Part shown: piece after piece, positions 1 to 11,182 of the stretch | How positions within the stretch are numbered: the stretch's first letter is position 1 | How the letters are laid out: every line of letters begins with the position of its first letter | Source of the DNA: Betaproteobacteria bacterium | GTDB lineage: Bacteria > Pseudomonadota > Gammaproteobacteria > Burkholderiales > UBA3065 | Length of the DNA: 45,150 nt | NCBI GenBank assembly: GCA_027490755.1 | Contig: JAIXXL010000039.1 | Coordinates: forward strand, 1 to 45,150 | Direction: 5' to 3' | Notes under the pieces: generated by a model | Told to the model about the DNA's origin: nothing | The model's input: the letters and a program-made list of their open reading frames with translations, nothing else | The model's database searches: none | Made by a program: the position numbers and the translations under genes

Positions 1-40
1 GACCGTCAGCGGAGCACCCTGATCCATCGCTGGGCGGCCC

Positions 41-96
41 CCGTGCGGGGTCCTCGCCGAAGCGACTTCCGAGCGTAGCGAGCAGGAGCGAGGGGA
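41..96. repeat. REP-like repeat, copy 1 (upstream of leuC)
   Basis: A ~50-bp sequence running from CCGTG through a core GAGCGTAGCGAGCAGGAGCG to AGGGGA. It matches a second copy inside ileS (25890-25939, same orientation on the plus strand) with only four substitutions in the aligned core and two 3-nt gaps. Its outer ends CCTCGC (52-57) and GCGAGG (88-93) are inverted repeats, a short GAAG/CTTC hairpin lies inside, and a CCCCG-TG-CGGGG hairpin overlaps the left edge at 39-50. This is the form of a dispersed palindromic repeat. No function can be assigned; only two copies were found by eye in this window. Confidence 0.75.
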
Positions 97-110
97 GGGC
101 ACCGCAGGTA

Positions 111-236
111 GTGGGCCGCTCCCACCCCTTCGGTAGGCCCGGCCCGCCACTCCCCCGAGCTGGTGGGCCGCCCCCACCCCGCTGGTCGGCCCAGCCCGCC
201 ACTCCCCCCGAGCTAGTGGGCCACCAACCACCATCC
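111..236. repeat. ~53-bp tandem repeat, two full copies plus a partial third
   Basis: Units begin at 111, 163 and 216 with GTGGGCC and run through a C-rich stretch to CCGCCACTCCCCC and GAGCT. Units 1 and 2 are 52 and 53 bp and differ at a few positions; unit 3 diverges after about 12 bases. No start codon or coding pattern is convincing here. With the adjoining dispersed repeat it makes up almost all of the 300-base gap before leuC. Whether it has a regulatory role for leuC is unknown. Confidence 0.8.
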
Positions 237-256
237 TGAGCTCGCACTCCGCCCTG

Positions 257-265
257 TGGCAAAAT
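257..265 (+). promoter_or_regulatory. Putative extended -10 promoter element for leuC
   Basis: TG at 257-258 followed after one base by CAAAAT (260-265) resembles an extended sigma-70 -10 box, about 35 nt before the leuC start. No good -35 hexamer is visible at 17 bp upstream. The run AAAATAGAAGGCTTTT is one of the few A/T-rich patches in the gap. This is a prediction from pattern only. Confidence 0.4.
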
Positions 266-300
266 AGAAGGCTTTTCAACGCAAGCGGATGTGACCCGCC

Positions 301-1710
301 ATGGCCGCCAAGACCCTCTACGACAAGCTCTGGGATGACCACGTCGTCCGCGTCGAGAACGACGGCACCGCGCTGCTCTACATCGACCGGCACCTCGTCC
401 ACGAAGTGACCAGCCCCCAGGCTTTTGAGGGGCTGCGCCTGGCCGACCGCCAACCCTGGCGTATCTCCAGCATCGTGGCCACCGCCGACCACAACACGCC
501 GACCGACCACTGGGACCGCGGCATCGAGGACCCGGTCTCGCGGCAGCAGGTCGAGACGCTGGATGCCAACATCCGCGCTGTCGGCGCCAAGGCTTACTTT
601 CCGTTCAAGGATGCGCGTCAGGGCATCGTCCACGTCATCGGACCGGAGAACGGCGCCACGCTGCCGGGCATGACCGTGGTCTGTGGCGACTCGCACACAT
701 CGACGCACGGCGCCTTTGGCTGTCTGGCGCACGGCATCGGCACCTCCGAGGTGGAGCACGTGCTGGCCACCCAGTGCCTGCTGCAGAAGAAGATGAAGTC
801 GATGCTGGTGCGCGTCGAGGGGCCGCTGGGCAAGGGTGTCACGGCCAAGGACGTCGCGCTGGCCATCATCGGCCACATCGGCACCGCCGGCGGCAACGGC
901 CACGCCATCGAGTTCGCCGGCTCGGCCATCCGCGGCCTGAGCATGGAGGGCCGCATGACGCTCTGCAATATGGCTATCGAGGCCGGCGCCCGCGCCGGCA
1001 TGGTCGCCGTCGACGACACCACCATCGAGTATGTCCGCGGCCGCGCCTTCGCGCCGAAGGGTGCCGACTGGGACCGCGCCGTGTTGCACTGGCGCACCCT
1101 GCACAGCGACGAGGGTGCAAGGTTCGACCACGTCGTCGAACTCGACGCGCGCCGTATCGCGCCGCAGGTGACCTGGGGCACCAGTCCGGAGATGGTGGTC
1201 GACGTGAACGGCACAGTGCCGGACCCGGCCGCCGAGAAGGACCCGGTCAAGCGCAACGGCATGGAGAAGGCGCTGGCCTACATGGGCCTGCAGCCGAAGA
1301 CGCCGATCAAGAACATCCGCATCGACAAGGTCTTCATCGGCTCCTGCACCAACAGCCGCATCGAGGACCTGCGCGCCGCCGCTGCAGTGCTCAAGGGCCG
1401 CAGCGTCGCCGCCAACGTCAAGCTGGCGCTGGCCGTGCCCGGCTCCGGGCTGGTCAAGCGGCAGGCCGAGGAGGAGGGGCTCGACAAGATCTTCGTCGCC
1501 GCTGGCTTCGAATGGCGCGGTCCCGGTTGCTCGATGTGTCTGGCCATGAACGCCGACCGTCTGGAGCCGGGTGAGCGCTGCGCCTCGACCAGCAACCGCA
1601 ACTTCGAGGGCCGCCAGGGGCCGGGTGGCCGCACCCACCTGGTCAGCCCGGCGATGGCCGCTGCCGCGGCGGTGGCCGGCCACTTTGCCGACGTCCGCGA
1701 CGTCCTCTGA
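301..1710 (+). CDS. leuC: 3-isopropylmalate dehydratase large subunit LeuC
   Basis: Large subunit of isopropylmalate isomerase, which interconverts 2- and 3-isopropylmalate in leucine biosynthesis, in the cytoplasm, as a heterodimer with LeuD. The 469-residue length is normal for the family. The aconitase-type signature [12 protein letters not shown] is present, and the three iron-sulfur cluster cysteines are visible as C349 (in IGSCTNS) and C410 and C413 (in GPGCSMC). The ATG at 301 gives the usual N-terminus ([16 protein letters not shown]); the Shine-Dalgarno is weak. It heads a leucine cluster with a small lipoprotein gene, leuD and leuB downstream. The upstream gap carries repeats rather than a leader peptide gene that I can recognise. 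Confidence 0.97.
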   Translation: MAAKTLYDKLWDDHVVRVENDGTALLYIDRHLVHEVTSPQAFEGLRLADRQPWRISSIVATADHNTPTDHWDRGIEDPVSRQQVETLDANIRAVGAKAYFPFKDARQGIVHVIGPENGATLPGMTVVCGDSHTSTHGAFGCLAHGIGTSEVEHVLATQCLLQKKMKSMLVRVEGPLGKGVTAKDVALAIIGHIGTAGGNGHAIEFAGSAIRGLSMEGRMTLCNMAIEAGARAGMVAVDDTTIEYVRGRAFAPKGADWDRAVLHWRTLHSDEGARFDHVVELDARRIAPQVTWGTSPEMVVDVNGTVPDPAAEKDPVKRNGMEKALAYMGLQPKTPIKNIRIDKVFIGSCTNSRIEDLRAAAAVLKGRSVAANVKLALAVPGSGLVKRQAEEEGLDKIFVAAGFEWRGPGCSMCLAMNADRLEPGERCASTSNRNFEGRQGPGGRTHLVSPAMAAAAAVAGHFADVRDVL

Positions 1711-1727
1711 TCCCTAGCGAGGAACCC

Positions 1728-1856
1728 ATGCGACACATCACCCTGATCGCCGCCGCGCTGTTCGCGCTGGCGACGCTGTCTGCCTGCAACACAGTCCGCG
1801 GCATCGGCCAGGACATCCGCAAGGGTGGCGAGGCGCTCGAGAAGGCGGCCAAGTGA
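1728..1856 (+). CDS. Entericidin-like small lipoprotein
   Basis: A 42-residue ORF starting at ATG 1728 with GAGGAA upstream (1718-1723). It encodes [20 protein letters not shown], a classic lipoprotein signal with lipobox LSAC and the lipidated Cys at residue 20, followed by a short polar tail with [17 protein letters not shown]. That tail matches the entericidin A/B family (short envelope lipoproteins; EcnB is linked to bacteriolysis in E. coli). Its stop overlaps the leuD start by one base (TGATG), so it is probably co-translated within the leu operon. Placement between leuC and leuD is recurrent in betaproteobacteria as far as I know. Its role here is unknown, and there is no second entericidin gene beside it to act as an antidote pair. 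Confidence 0.85.
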   Translation: MRHITLIAAALFALATLSACNTVRGIGQDIRKGGEALEKAAK

Positions 1857-2494
1857 TGAAGCCCTTTACCGTGCTTGATGGTCTGGTCGCGCCGCTGGAC
1901 CGCCCCAATGTCGACACCGACGCCATCATCCCGAAGCAGTTCCTCAAGTCGATCCTGCGCTCGGGCTTTGGTCCCAACCTGTTCGACGAGTGGCGATACA
2001 TGGACGTCGGCCAGCCCGGCGTGGACAACAGCGGGCGGCCGCTCAACCCCAATTTCGTGCTCAACCAGCCGCGTTACAGGGGCGCCCAGGTGCTTCTGAC
2101 GCGCGATAACTTTGGCTGCGGTTCCTCGCGCGAGCACGCGCCGTGGGCGATCGAGGATTACGGCTTCCGGGCGCTGATCGGCCCCAGCTACGCCGACATC
2201 TTCTTCAATAATTGCTTCAAGAACGGATTGTTACCCATTGTTTTGCCAGAGAATGAGGTGGACATTCTGTTCAAGGCCGTCGAGGCGACGCCTGGCTTCC
2301 GCCTGCGCATCGACCTCGACGCGCAGACCGTGAGTGCGCCGGATGGTCGCGCGTTGCGCTTCGACATCGACCCTTTCCGCAAGGAGTGCCTGCTCGGCGG
2401 GCTCGACGACATCGGCCTGACATTGCGCCACGCCGACCACATTCGCGAATTCGAGGAGCGCCGTCGCGCCACCCAGCCCTGGCTGTTCGCCTGA
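1856..2494 (+). CDS. leuD: 3-isopropylmalate dehydratase small subunit LeuD
   Basis: Small subunit (212 residues) of isopropylmalate isomerase, partner of LeuC. The start chosen is ATG 1856 ([29 protein letters not shown]), which overlaps the preceding lipoprotein stop; a GTG one codon earlier is possible but less likely. The family hallmarks [12 protein letters not shown] and the swivel-domain loop [15 protein letters not shown] are intact. The C-terminus ends in the usual acidic/aromatic tail. It is followed after 29 bases by leuB. Confidence 0.96.
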   Translation: MKPFTVLDGLVAPLDRPNVDTDAIIPKQFLKSILRSGFGPNLFDEWRYMDVGQPGVDNSGRPLNPNFVLNQPRYRGAQVLLTRDNFGCGSSREHAPWAIEDYGFRALIGPSYADIFFNNCFKNGLLPIVLPENEVDILFKAVEATPGFRLRIDLDAQTVSAPDGRALRFDIDPFRKECLLGGLDDIGLTLRHADHIREFEERRRATQPWLFA

Positions 2495-2523
2495 CACAGC
2501 CATCCAACGGAAAGACCCGAACC

Positions 2524-3603
2524 ATGAAGATCCTTGTCCTGCCGGGTGACGGCATCGGCCCCGAGATCACTGCCGAGGCGGTGCGTGTGCTGGAGGTGCT
2601 GTGCGCCGATGGCGTCAAGATGGAGTTCGAGGAGGGCCTGCTCGGCGGTTGCGCAGTCGACGGCACCGGCAAGCCCTACCCGGAGGCCACCAGCCGTCTG
2701 GCCCGCGATGCCGACGCCATTCTCTTGGGCGCAGTCGGTGGCCCGCAGTGGGACACATTGCCCCGCGAGCAGCGCCCGGAGCGCGGCCTGCTCGGCATCC
2801 GCGCGGAGCTGGGCGTGTTCGCCAACCTGCGCCCGGCCATCCTCTACCCGGAACTGGCCAATGCTTCGTCGCTGAAACCCGAAGTGGTGTCCGGTCTCGA
2901 CATCCTCATCGTGCGTGAGCTCACCGGCGACATCTACTTCGGCCAGCCGCGCGGTATCGAGGAACGCGAGACGCAGTGGGGCCGGCAGAAGGTGGGCTGG
3001 AACACCATGATCTACGCCGAGGAGGAGATCCGCCGCATCGGCAAGGTCGCCTTCGAGGCTGCCCGCAAACGCGGCAAGAGGCTGTGCTCGGTCGACAAGA
3101 TGAATGTGCTCGAGTGCACGCAGCTGTGGCGTGACACCATCACCGCCATGGCACCGCAGTATCCCGACGTCGAACTGAGCCACATGCTGGTCGACAACGC
3201 TGCCATGCAGCTGGTGCGCGCGCCGAAGCAGTTCGACGTGGTGGTCACCGGCAATATGTTCGGCGACATCCTCTCTGACGAGGCTTCGATGCTCACCGGG
3301 TCGATCGGCATGCTGCCCTCGGCCTCGCTCGACGCCAACAACAAGGGTCTCTACGAGCCGAGCCATGGCAGCGCGCCGGATATCGCAGGGCAGGGCGTGG
3401 CCAACCCGCTGGCGACCATCCTGTCGGCGGCCATGCTGCTGCGCTACAGCGGCAACAACGAGGCCGCCGCGCTGCGCGTTGAGAACGCGGTCAAGCGCGT
3501 GCTTGCGCAGGGCTACCGCACTGGCGACATCTACGAGCCGGGGACGAACAGGGTCGGCACCCGCGAGATGGGTGACGCGGTGATCGCGGCGCTCAAGGCA
3601 TAA
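2524..3603 (+). CDS. leuB: 3-isopropylmalate dehydrogenase LeuB
   Basis: NAD-dependent oxidative decarboxylation of 3-isopropylmalate to 2-oxoisocaproate, the third committed leucine step. Start at ATG 2524 ([15 protein letters not shown]), preceded by GGAAAG; an in-frame upstream extension reads through leuD in another frame and is not real. 359 residues, as expected. Family motifs are clear: [10 protein letters not shown], the substrate region with [39 protein letters not shown] and the cofactor-binding [14 protein letters not shown]. It closes the leuC-leuD-leuB set and is followed by asd after about 40 bases. Confidence 0.97.
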   Translation: MKILVLPGDGIGPEITAEAVRVLEVLCADGVKMEFEEGLLGGCAVDGTGKPYPEATSRLARDADAILLGAVGGPQWDTLPREQRPERGLLGIRAELGVFANLRPAILYPELANASSLKPEVVSGLDILIVRELTGDIYFGQPRGIEERETQWGRQKVGWNTMIYAEEEIRRIGKVAFEAARKRGKRLCSVDKMNVLECTQLWRDTITAMAPQYPDVELSHMLVDNAAMQLVRAPKQFDVVVTGNMFGDILSDEASMLTGSIGMLPSASLDANNKGLYEPSHGSAPDIAGQGVANPLATILSAAMLLRYSGNNEAAALRVENAVKRVLAQGYRTGDIYEPGTNRVGTREMGDAVIAALKA

Positions 3604-3642
3604 CAGGGCCTACAGGCCAGACAGGACACGGTGGAGTCGGGA

Positions 3643-4755
3643 ATGAAAAAACTGGGGATGGTGGGTTGGCGCGGCATGGTCGGATCAGTGCTGATGGACC
3701 GCATGCGCGCGGAGAACGATTTCGCGCGGGTCGACACCACCTTCTTCACCACCTCCAGTGCCGGCGCTGCCGGGCCCGACGTGGGGCAGGGCAGTGCGCC
3801 GTTGCAGAGCGCCAGCGACATTCAGGCACTGGCCGAGATGGACATCGTCATCACTTGTCAGGGTGGTGACTACACCAACGACATCTACCCCAAGCTGCGA
3901 GCTGCCGGATGGACCGGCTACTGGATCGATGCAGCCAGCGCGCTGCGCATGGCCGAGGACGCCGTGATCATCCTCGACCCGGTGAACCGGGCGGTGATCG
4001 ACCGGGCGATGAATGACGGCATCAAGAACTACGTCGGTGGCAACTGCACCGTCAGCCTCATGCTGATGGCGCTCGGCGGCCTCTACGAGGCTGGGCTGGT
4101 CGAGTGGATGAGCGCCATGACCTACCAAGCTGCCAGCGGCGCCGGCGCCCAGAACATGCGCGAGCTCATCAGCCAGATGGGCGCCGTCCACGCCGCTGTC
4201 GCCGACAAGCTGACAGACCCGGCCTCGGCGATCCTCGACATCGATAAGGCGGTGGCCGAGACCATGCGCGGCAAGGACTTCCCCACCGAGAACTTTGGCG
4301 TGCCGCTGGCCGGTTCGCTCATCCCCTGGATCGACAAGCAGCTGGAGAGCGGGCAGAGCAAGGAAGAGTGGAAGGGCCAGGCCGAGACCAACAAGATCCT
4401 GGGCCGCAGCGCCGACCCCATCCCGGTCGATGGCATCTGCGTGCGCATCGGCGCCATGCGCTGCCACTCGCAGGCATTGACCATCAAGCTCAAGCGCGAT
4501 GTCTCGCTGCCCGACATCTACCAGATGCTCGCCGCCCACAACGACTGGGTGAAGGTGGTTCCGAATGACCGCGAGATCAGCATGCGCGAGCTGACGCCGA
4601 CGGCTGTCACCGGAACGCTGAAGGTGCCGGTCGGTCGCCTGCGCAAGCTCAACATGGGCCCGGAGTACCTGGGCGCGTTCACCGTCGGCGACCAGTTGCT
4701 TTGGGGCGCCGCCGAGCCGCTGCGGCGGATGCTGCGCATCGTTCTCGCCGGCTGA
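3643..4755 (+). CDS. asd: Aspartate-semialdehyde dehydrogenase
   Basis: NADPH-dependent reduction of aspartyl phosphate to aspartate semialdehyde, the branch point to lysine/diaminopimelate, threonine and methionine. The start is ATG 3643 ([17 protein letters not shown]), with GGAG eleven bases upstream; a GTG at 3631 would add only four residues. 370 residues, matching the gram-negative Asd class. The nucleotide-binding GWRGMVGS loop is N-terminal, and the catalytic cysteine is C135 in GGNCTVS, the same position as in E. coli. The order leuB-asd-fimV-truA is a conserved beta/gamma-proteobacterial neighbourhood. I see no oddities. Confidence 0.97.
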   Translation: MKKLGMVGWRGMVGSVLMDRMRAENDFARVDTTFFTTSSAGAAGPDVGQGSAPLQSASDIQALAEMDIVITCQGGDYTNDIYPKLRAAGWTGYWIDAASALRMAEDAVIILDPVNRAVIDRAMNDGIKNYVGGNCTVSLMLMALGGLYEAGLVEWMSAMTYQAASGAGAQNMRELISQMGAVHAAVADKLTDPASAILDIDKAVAETMRGKDFPTENFGVPLAGSLIPWIDKQLESGQSKEEWKGQAETNKILGRSADPIPVDGICVRIGAMRCHSQALTIKLKRDVSLPDIYQMLAAHNDWVKVVPNDREISMRELTPTAVTGTLKVPVGRLRKLNMGPEYLGAFTVGDQLLWGAAEPLRRMLRIVLAG

Positions 4756-4772
4756 CGGCAATCGGTGTCAGC

Positions 4773-4830
4773 CCCATCCAGATGGGTCCAGTGATGATGG
4801 TTCGTGCTTTGGACGCCGCCGCTACGGCGG
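4773..4830 (+). other. Two short hairpins between asd and fimV
   Basis: The 89-base gap contains CCCATC-CA-GATGGG (4773-4786) and CCGCCG-CTA-CGGCGG (4816-4830, extendable by two pairs including a G-T). The second is followed by TGTAGTCTCTC, a poor T-tract. They could form a weak bidirectional transcription barrier or sit in the fimV leader. Neither is a convincing intrinsic terminator. Confidence 0.4.
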
Positions 4831-4844
4831 TGTAGTCTCTCGCC

Positions 4845-6719
4845 ATGCTCGCTGCGTCCGCCATGTCAAGCTCCCGGTCATCCCTGTCGCTGCTCCTCCT
4901 GCCGGGCCTGCTTGCCGCCACCTTTGCGGCGCGTGCTGCCGATCTCGGTCCGATACTGCTCACGTCGCCTGCCGGCGAGCCCTTTCAGGGGCTCGTCTCG
5001 ATGTCCCTCGCGGGCGAGGAGTCTGCTGAGGATCTGAACGTCGCCATCGGCAGCCCCGCCGAATACGGTTGGCTCGAGATCGCTCGTCCGTCCTGGGTGG
5101 ATGACGTCGAGGTGCATGTCGCAAGCGAGGAGGAGGGCGGGCCCAAGGTGCGCATCTGGACTGCTGGGCCGCCTCCAGACCGCCAGTTCTCGCTTTTGCT
5201 TGTCGTCTCCTCGCCTACCGGCCGGAGCCTTCGGCAGTACGACGTGGTCTTGCGCGATGCCGAGGTGCTGCTGGCGCCCGCAGAGCCGCAGGCAAACGCT
5301 GCCGAGGTCGCCGCCAAGCGGCCTGGCGAAGCTGTCGGTTCTGACCCCGCAGTGTCTGGCAGCGAGTCAGCGCCGGTCGCGCGGCCTTCCCGCCGCGTCG
5401 GTCAGGTGCCGGAGCGGGCCGATGCCGAGGTTCGTCGCAATCTCTCGATCTCGTCCGCAACCTCTCGGCCGCAGGCTTCCGCGATCAAGCGTCGTGCGCA
5501 GCGTCTGGAAGAGGATGCCGCTGCGCAGCGGCGTGCGCTGAATGAGGCCAACACCCGCATCAGTGTCCTGCAGGGTCAGGTGGAGAAGCTTGAGAAACTG
5601 TTGACGCTGAAGGGTGCATCGCCGCTGGCCGATAAGGCTGTCCCCGCACCCGCCGCCCCTGAACCGGCCAAGGTGGCCGCGGCAGCCGCGGCAAAGCCGG
5701 CCGACCCCGCTACCGTGGCCAAACCGGCGGCAGATGCCGCACTGGCGCAGTCCGCTGCACCGGCTCCCGCGGATGCGACTGCCCAACCGACGCCACCTTC
5801 ATCTGCCGCTGCCCCGATGGTCGAAGCCGACCCCGTAGCTCAGGCGCCCCAGCCGGCGCAGCCGCCCGCGGCCGACGTCGCCGAGAAGCCCGCCGAGGGC
5901 CAGAAAGCCGAAAATGCCGCCGAGCCAGCGGAGCAGGACGACGGCCTAACCGGTCTGCTTATGACTGTCGGCGTCGTCGTTCTGGCGCTTGCGCTGGCGA
6001 CACTGGGGGCCGTCTGGTGGCGTCGGCGTCGCGCCCAAAAGGCGCAACTGGCCGAGGCCTTGGCCGCTGCTGCGGCGCCGGCCGCAGCAGAGGGTTTTGC
6101 CGGGGAGGCTGCTGCTCAGCCCGACACGCCAGCCGAGTCCAAGGCTGAGGCCGATGCCGCGCCGGCAGAGCAGGCACCAGCAGCGCCTGAAGCGGCCACC
6201 CTGGAGGCCGTCGATGCCTCGATCGCTCAGGCGCTGGACGCGCCCATGGGGGATGCCACGCCTTTGGAAGCCGCGCCGCCCGCCGACGTGCCCGTCGCAA
6301 GTCTGGAGTCGGTCACCGCCGAGCCTGCCCAGCCCGCTGGCGCGGACGACCTCGATGCCATGTTCAGCGACGAGGCCATCGCCGCGGCACAGGCGGCGAT
6401 CCAGGCAACGGTCGCTGCCGAATCGGCGCCTGCTGCGGAGGCCCCGGCCGAAGCGGCTGAGGGCGCCACCGCCGAGGCTGTTGACGCCGATGAGGATGCG
6501 GACGGGGGCGACAACGAGGCCGATCTCGAGGATGTCGAAGTCAACCTGGCTAAGGCGTACATCGACATGGGTGACCCGGATGGGGCCCGCGCCATCCTCG
6601 AGGGCATGATGTCCGACCCCGACGATCCGGATCGTGCCGCCCTGGCTCGGCGCACCATGCGCCGGTTCGGCATGCGGCCGGGCGCGCCACCCGCTCAGGC
6701 TGCCGCCACCGAAGGCTGA
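4845..6719 (+). CDS. fimV: FimV-like inner-membrane scaffold protein
   Basis: 624 residues. N-terminal signal/anchor (about 1-30, ending AARA) leads to the FimV N-terminal beta domain ([22 protein letters not shown]...). A coiled coil lies around 205-255 ([20 protein letters not shown]...), followed by a long Ala/Pro-rich linker. One transmembrane helix is at about 371-390 ([21 protein letters not shown]) before an Arg-rich stop-transfer. An Ala/Glu-rich cytoplasmic region ends in the conserved FimV C-terminal domain ([26 protein letters not shown]). FimV/HubP proteins organise the cell pole, type IV pili and type II secretion in related bacteria. Context between asd and truA is the standard fimV place. 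I could not see a LysM motif, which most FimV proteins have; the protein is also shorter than many relatives. Confidence 0.85.
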   Translation: MLAASAMSSSRSSLSLLLLPGLLAATFAARAADLGPILLTSPAGEPFQGLVSMSLAGEESAEDLNVAIGSPAEYGWLEIARPSWVDDVEVHVASEEEGGPKVRIWTAGPPPDRQFSLLLVVSSPTGRSLRQYDVVLRDAEVLLAPAEPQANAAEVAAKRPGEAVGSDPAVSGSESAPVARPSRRVGQVPERADAEVRRNLSISSATSRPQASAIKRRAQRLEEDAAAQRRALNEANTRISVLQGQVEKLEKLLTLKGASPLADKAVPAPAAPEPAKVAAAAAAKPADPATVAKPAADAALAQSAAPAPADATAQPTPPSSAAAPMVEADPVAQAPQPAQPPAADVAEKPAEGQKAENAAEPAEQDDGLTGLLMTVGVVVLALALATLGAVWWRRRRAQKAQLAEALAAAAAPAAAEGFAGEAAAQPDTPAESKAEADAAPAEQAPAAPEAATLEAVDASIAQALDAPMGDATPLEAAPPADVPVASLESVTAEPAQPAGADDLDAMFSDEAIAAAQAAIQATVAAESAPAAEAPAEAAEGATAEAVDADEDADGGDNEADLEDVEVNLAKAYIDMGDPDGARAILEGMMSDPDDPDRAALARRTMRRFGMRPGAPPAQAAATEG

Positions 6720-6726
6720 TGCGCCG

Positions 6727-7536
6727 ATGCGCATCGCGCTGGGCGTCGAGTACGACGGCAGGTCTTTCTGTGGCTGGCAGTCGCAATCTGATGTCGCGAG
6801 CGTGCAGGACGACCTGGAGCGCGCGATCGCCAAGATCGCAGGCGAACCGGTCCGCCTGCATGCCGCTGGCCGCACCGACACCGGCGTCCACGCCCTGCAG
6901 CAGGTGGTGCACTTCGATACGGTGGCCGCGCGGCCGGATTCTGCCTGGGTGCGCGGCGTCAACCGCCATCTGCCTGACAGTGTGGCCGTGCTATGGTCGC
7001 ACCCCGTTTCTGAGGACTTCCATGCGCGCTTCTCGGCCACCGGCCGTCACTACCGATACCTGCTGCTCAACCGACCGGTGCGGCCAGCGCTGGCGAGCGG
7101 CCGTGTCGGCTGGTTCGCGCGCCCGCTGCAACTCGATGCGATGCGCGCGGCTGCCGCGATGCTGATCGGCGAGCACGACTTTTCGGCATTCCGTGCCGCC
7201 GAGTGCCAGGCGAAGTCGCCGGTGAAGATTCTGCATCGGCTTGATGCCTGCCGGGAAGGTGAACTGATCGTCCTCGACCTGCACGCGAGCGCCTTCCTGC
7301 ATCACATGGTGCGCAACATCGTCGGAGCCCTGGTCTACATCGGTGCCGGGCGGCAAGCGCCGGAATGGATGGCGCAACTGCTCGAGGCGCGCGACCGGAC
7401 CCGCGCCGCGCCGACCTTCGCTGCTGACGGCCTCTACTTCGCCGGCGTCGATTACGACGCGGCCTGGGGCCTGCCGGCCACCGCGCCGGGCAAGGGTCTG
7501 CCGGCATCCCTTACCGGCGCAGCGTTCGCCGTCTAG
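6727..7536 (+). CDS. truA: tRNA pseudouridine(38-40) synthase TruA
   Basis: Converts uridines 38, 39 and 40 in tRNA anticodon arms to pseudouridine. Start ATG 6727 ([11 protein letters not shown]), seven bases after the fimV stop; upstream in-frame codons lie within fimV and are rejected. 269 residues. The catalytic motif [11 protein letters not shown] has the nucleophile Asp at D51. Further family blocks are [34 protein letters not shown] and [17 protein letters not shown]. It sits directly before trpF (3-base gap), as is usual in betaproteobacteria. Confidence 0.97.
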   Translation: MRIALGVEYDGRSFCGWQSQSDVASVQDDLERAIAKIAGEPVRLHAAGRTDTGVHALQQVVHFDTVAARPDSAWVRGVNRHLPDSVAVLWSHPVSEDFHARFSATGRHYRYLLLNRPVRPALASGRVGWFARPLQLDAMRAAAAMLIGEHDFSAFRAAECQAKSPVKILHRLDACREGELIVLDLHASAFLHHMVRNIVGALVYIGAGRQAPEWMAQLLEARDRTRAAPTFAADGLYFAGVDYDAAWGLPATAPGKGLPASLTGAAFAV

Positions 7537-7539
7537 CCC

Positions 7540-8179
7540 ATGAGCAGCCCTTCTTCTGACCATCCCTTGCAACGCACCCGCATCAAGGTTTGCGGTTTTA
7601 CCCGCGTCGATGATGCGCTGGCAGCCGTCGAGGCCGGTGTCGATGCCATCGGACTGGTGTTCTACCCGCCGAGCCCCCGAAATGTCAGCGTCGAGCAGGC
7701 CGCCCAGATCGTGCGCGCGCTGCCGCCCTTCGTCACCAGCGTGGCGCTGTTCGTCGACGCCGACCGCGACACCGTGCGCGCGACGCGTGACGCGGTCGGC
7801 TTCGATCTGGCCCAGTACCACGGGGATGAGACGCCGGAGGCATGTGCAGCCACCGGCATCCCTTTCATCAAGGCGCTGCGGGTAAGGCCGGGGCTGGATT
7901 TGCTACACTGCAGCAAGGCGTTCCATCAAGCGCGCGGCCTGCTTCTCGATGCCTTCCAGCCGGGCGTCCCCGGGGGTACCGGCCACCGCTTTGACTGGAC
8001 GCTCATCCCCGACGGTCTGCCACTGCCGCTGATCTTGTCTGGAGGCCTCGGCCCGGACAATGTTGGTGAGGCGGTTCGTCGAGTTCGGCCCTATGCTGTG
8101 GATGTCTCGAGCGGTGTCGAGCGAGAAAAGGGTATTAAGTGCGCGGACCTGGTCCGCGACTTCGTCAGAGGGGTTCGCA

Positions 8180-8193
<14 letters not shown>
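7540..8193 (+). CDS. trpF: Phosphoribosylanthranilate isomerase TrpF
   Basis: Amadori rearrangement of phosphoribosylanthranilate to CdRP in tryptophan synthesis. A stand-alone TrpF of 217 residues (not fused to TrpC as in enterics). The general base Cys is C18 in IKVCGFTR and the general acid Asp is D188 in AVDVSSGVE; the phosphate-binding glycine loop [10 protein letters not shown] precedes it. The last 14 bases overlap the start of trpB, so translation is probably coupled. An ATG three bases after the truA stop gives the start. Confidence 0.96.
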
Positions 8194-9379
<1,186 letters not shown>

Positions 9380-9437
9380 GGTCTGCGCCAGCACAACGTC
9401 TCTTCCGGCCGCCAGCCGCCACTTCGCAAGGTCTTCT

Positions 9438-10247
9438 GTGTCCCGCATCGCCAGCGCCTTCGAGCGCCTCAAGCTTGAACGCCGCGCCGCCCTGATCCCG
9501 TTCTTCACTGCGGGCGACCCATCGGTCGAGCAGACCGTCCCGCTGATGCACACGCTGGTCAAGGCCGGCGCCGACATCATCGAGCTGGGGGTCCCGTTCT
9601 CCGACCCGCAGGCCGACGGCCCGGTGATTCAGCGCGCCAGCGAGCGCGCACTGGCGCGCAAGGTCAGCCTGCGCAAGGTTCTGGAGATGGTTGCCGACTT
9701 CCGCCGCAGCGACACCACCACACCGGTGGTGCTGATGGGTTACGCCAACCCGATCGAGGCGATGGGCCGTCAGAACTTTGCCGCGCTGGCCAATCGCGCG
9801 GGCGTTGACGGCGTCCTCGTGGTCGACATCCCGCCCGAGGAGTCCGAGGACTGGGTGCGCACGGTGCGCGCCAACGGCCTCGACCCCATCTTCCTGCTGG
9901 CGCCGACCTCGACCGAAAGCCGGGTGGCGCAGGTTGCGCGGCTGGCTTCGGGCTTTGTGTACTATGTCTCATTGAAGGGTGTGACCGGCGCGGCCCACTT
10001 GGACCAGTCCGAGGTCGCCGAGCGATTGCCTTTGCTCCAGGCGGCGATCCCGCTGCCGGTGGGCGTCGGTTTTGGCATCCGCGATGCGGCTTCTGCCTCA
10101 GCGGTGGCGCGGGTGGCGGATGCCGTGGTGGTTGGCAGCCGGATCATCCAGGAGATCGAGGGCTCGACGCCCGAGACGCTCCACGAGCGGGTCGGTGGGC
10201 TGGTGTCGGGGCTGCGCGATGCGGTCGACTCGGCCCGCGCGGCCTGA
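9438..10247 (+). CDS. trpA: Tryptophan synthase alpha subunit TrpA
   Basis: Cleaves indole-3-glycerol phosphate to indole, which is channelled to TrpB. The start is taken as GTG 9438 (read as [13 protein letters not shown]), the position that gives the family's normal N-terminus, with CAAGG upstream; an ATG further upstream would add 26 residues of non-homologous sequence. 269 residues. Catalytic Glu and Asp are E49 ([11 protein letters not shown]) and D60 (PQADGP), the same numbers as in the Salmonella enzyme. The [11 protein letters not shown] loop and GFGIRD phosphate site are intact. Confidence 0.96.
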   Translation: MSRIASAFERLKLERRAALIPFFTAGDPSVEQTVPLMHTLVKAGADIIELGVPFSDPQADGPVIQRASERALARKVSLRKVLEMVADFRRSDTTTPVVLMGYANPIEAMGRQNFAALANRAGVDGVLVVDIPPEESEDWVRTVRANGLDPIFLLAPTSTESRVAQVARLASGFVYYVSLKGVTGAAHLDQSEVAERLPLLQAAIPLPVGVGFGIRDAASASAVARVADAVVVGSRIIQEIEGSTPETLHERVGGLVSGLRDAVDSARAA

Positions 10248-10269
10248 GGTCTGAACGTCAGGAGGTCGG

Positions 10270-11148
10270 ATGAGCTGGCTTACCAAACTGCTGCCGCCCA
10301 AGATCAAGCGCGATGCCGGCCAGGTCCGCAAGTCGATGCCGGAGGGCCTGTGGCACAAGTGCCCGGCCTGCGAGGCGGTGCTCTACGCCACCGACCTCGA
10401 ACAGAACCTGCAGGTCTGCCCCAAGTGCGGCCACCACCATCGCATCAGCGCCCGCGTGCGTCTGGACTGGTTCCTTGACGCTGGCGGCCGCTTCGAGATC
10501 GGCGCTGACGTTATCCCCATCGATACGCTGCGTTTCCGCGACAGCAAACGCTACCCGGACCGCTTGGCCGAGGCCGTGGCGTCGTCGGGCGAGACCGACG
10601 CGCTGGTGGTCATGCAGGGCACGGTGATGGAGTTGCCACTGGTCGCCGCAGCCTTCGAGTTCCAGTTCATGGGCGGTTCGATGGGCTCGGTGGTGGGTGA
10701 GCGCTTCGTGCGCGGCGTGCGCGTGGCCATCGAGCAGCGCATGCCCTTCGTCTGCTTCACCGCCAGCGGTGGCGCGCGCATGCAGGAGGGCCTTCTCAGC
10801 CTGATGCAGATGGCCAAGACCAACGCCGCCATCAAACAGCTGTCGGATGCCGGGCTGCCTTTCATTCCGGTTTTGACCGACCCGACCATGGGCGGGGTGT
10901 CGGCCAGTTTCGCTTTCATTGGCGACGTGGTGATCGCCGAACCCGGCGCACTGGTAGGGTTTGCCGGCCCCCGCGTGATCGAACAGACGGTCCGTGAGAC
11001 CCTGCCCGATGGTTTCCAGCGCGCCGAGTTCCTGCTCGAGCACGGCGCCGTGGACATGATCGTCGACCGCCGCGAGATGCGTGAGCGCATCGCCCGTCTG
11101 CTGGCGCTGATGACCGGCCAGCCCGAAGTGACCGGGCAGGGGGCCTGA
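10270..11148 (+). CDS. accD: Acetyl-CoA carboxylase carboxyltransferase beta subunit AccD
   Basis: Beta subunit of the carboxyltransferase that makes malonyl-CoA, the first step of fatty-acid synthesis. 292 residues. Four zinc cysteines are at C31, C34, C50 and C53 (CPAC...CPKC). The crotonase-like core follows, with [14 protein letters not shown] and [10 protein letters not shown] oxyanion-hole regions. A good ribosome site (AGGAGG at 10260-10265) precedes ATG 10270. It lies between trpA and folC, an arrangement widely conserved in proteobacteria. Confidence 0.98.
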   Translation: MSWLTKLLPPKIKRDAGQVRKSMPEGLWHKCPACEAVLYATDLEQNLQVCPKCGHHHRISARVRLDWFLDAGGRFEIGADVIPIDTLRFRDSKRYPDRLAEAVASSGETDALVVMQGTVMELPLVAAAFEFQFMGGSMGSVVGERFVRGVRVAIEQRMPFVCFTASGGARMQEGLLSLMQMAKTNAAIKQLSDAGLPFIPVLTDPTMGGVSASFAFIGDVVIAEPGALVGFAGPRVIEQTVRETLPDGFQRAEFLLEHGAVDMIVDRREMRERIARLLALMTGQPEVTGQGA

Positions 11149-11182
11149 ACTGAGCGTTGCCGTTCCCGGCGCCATCGCGCCG

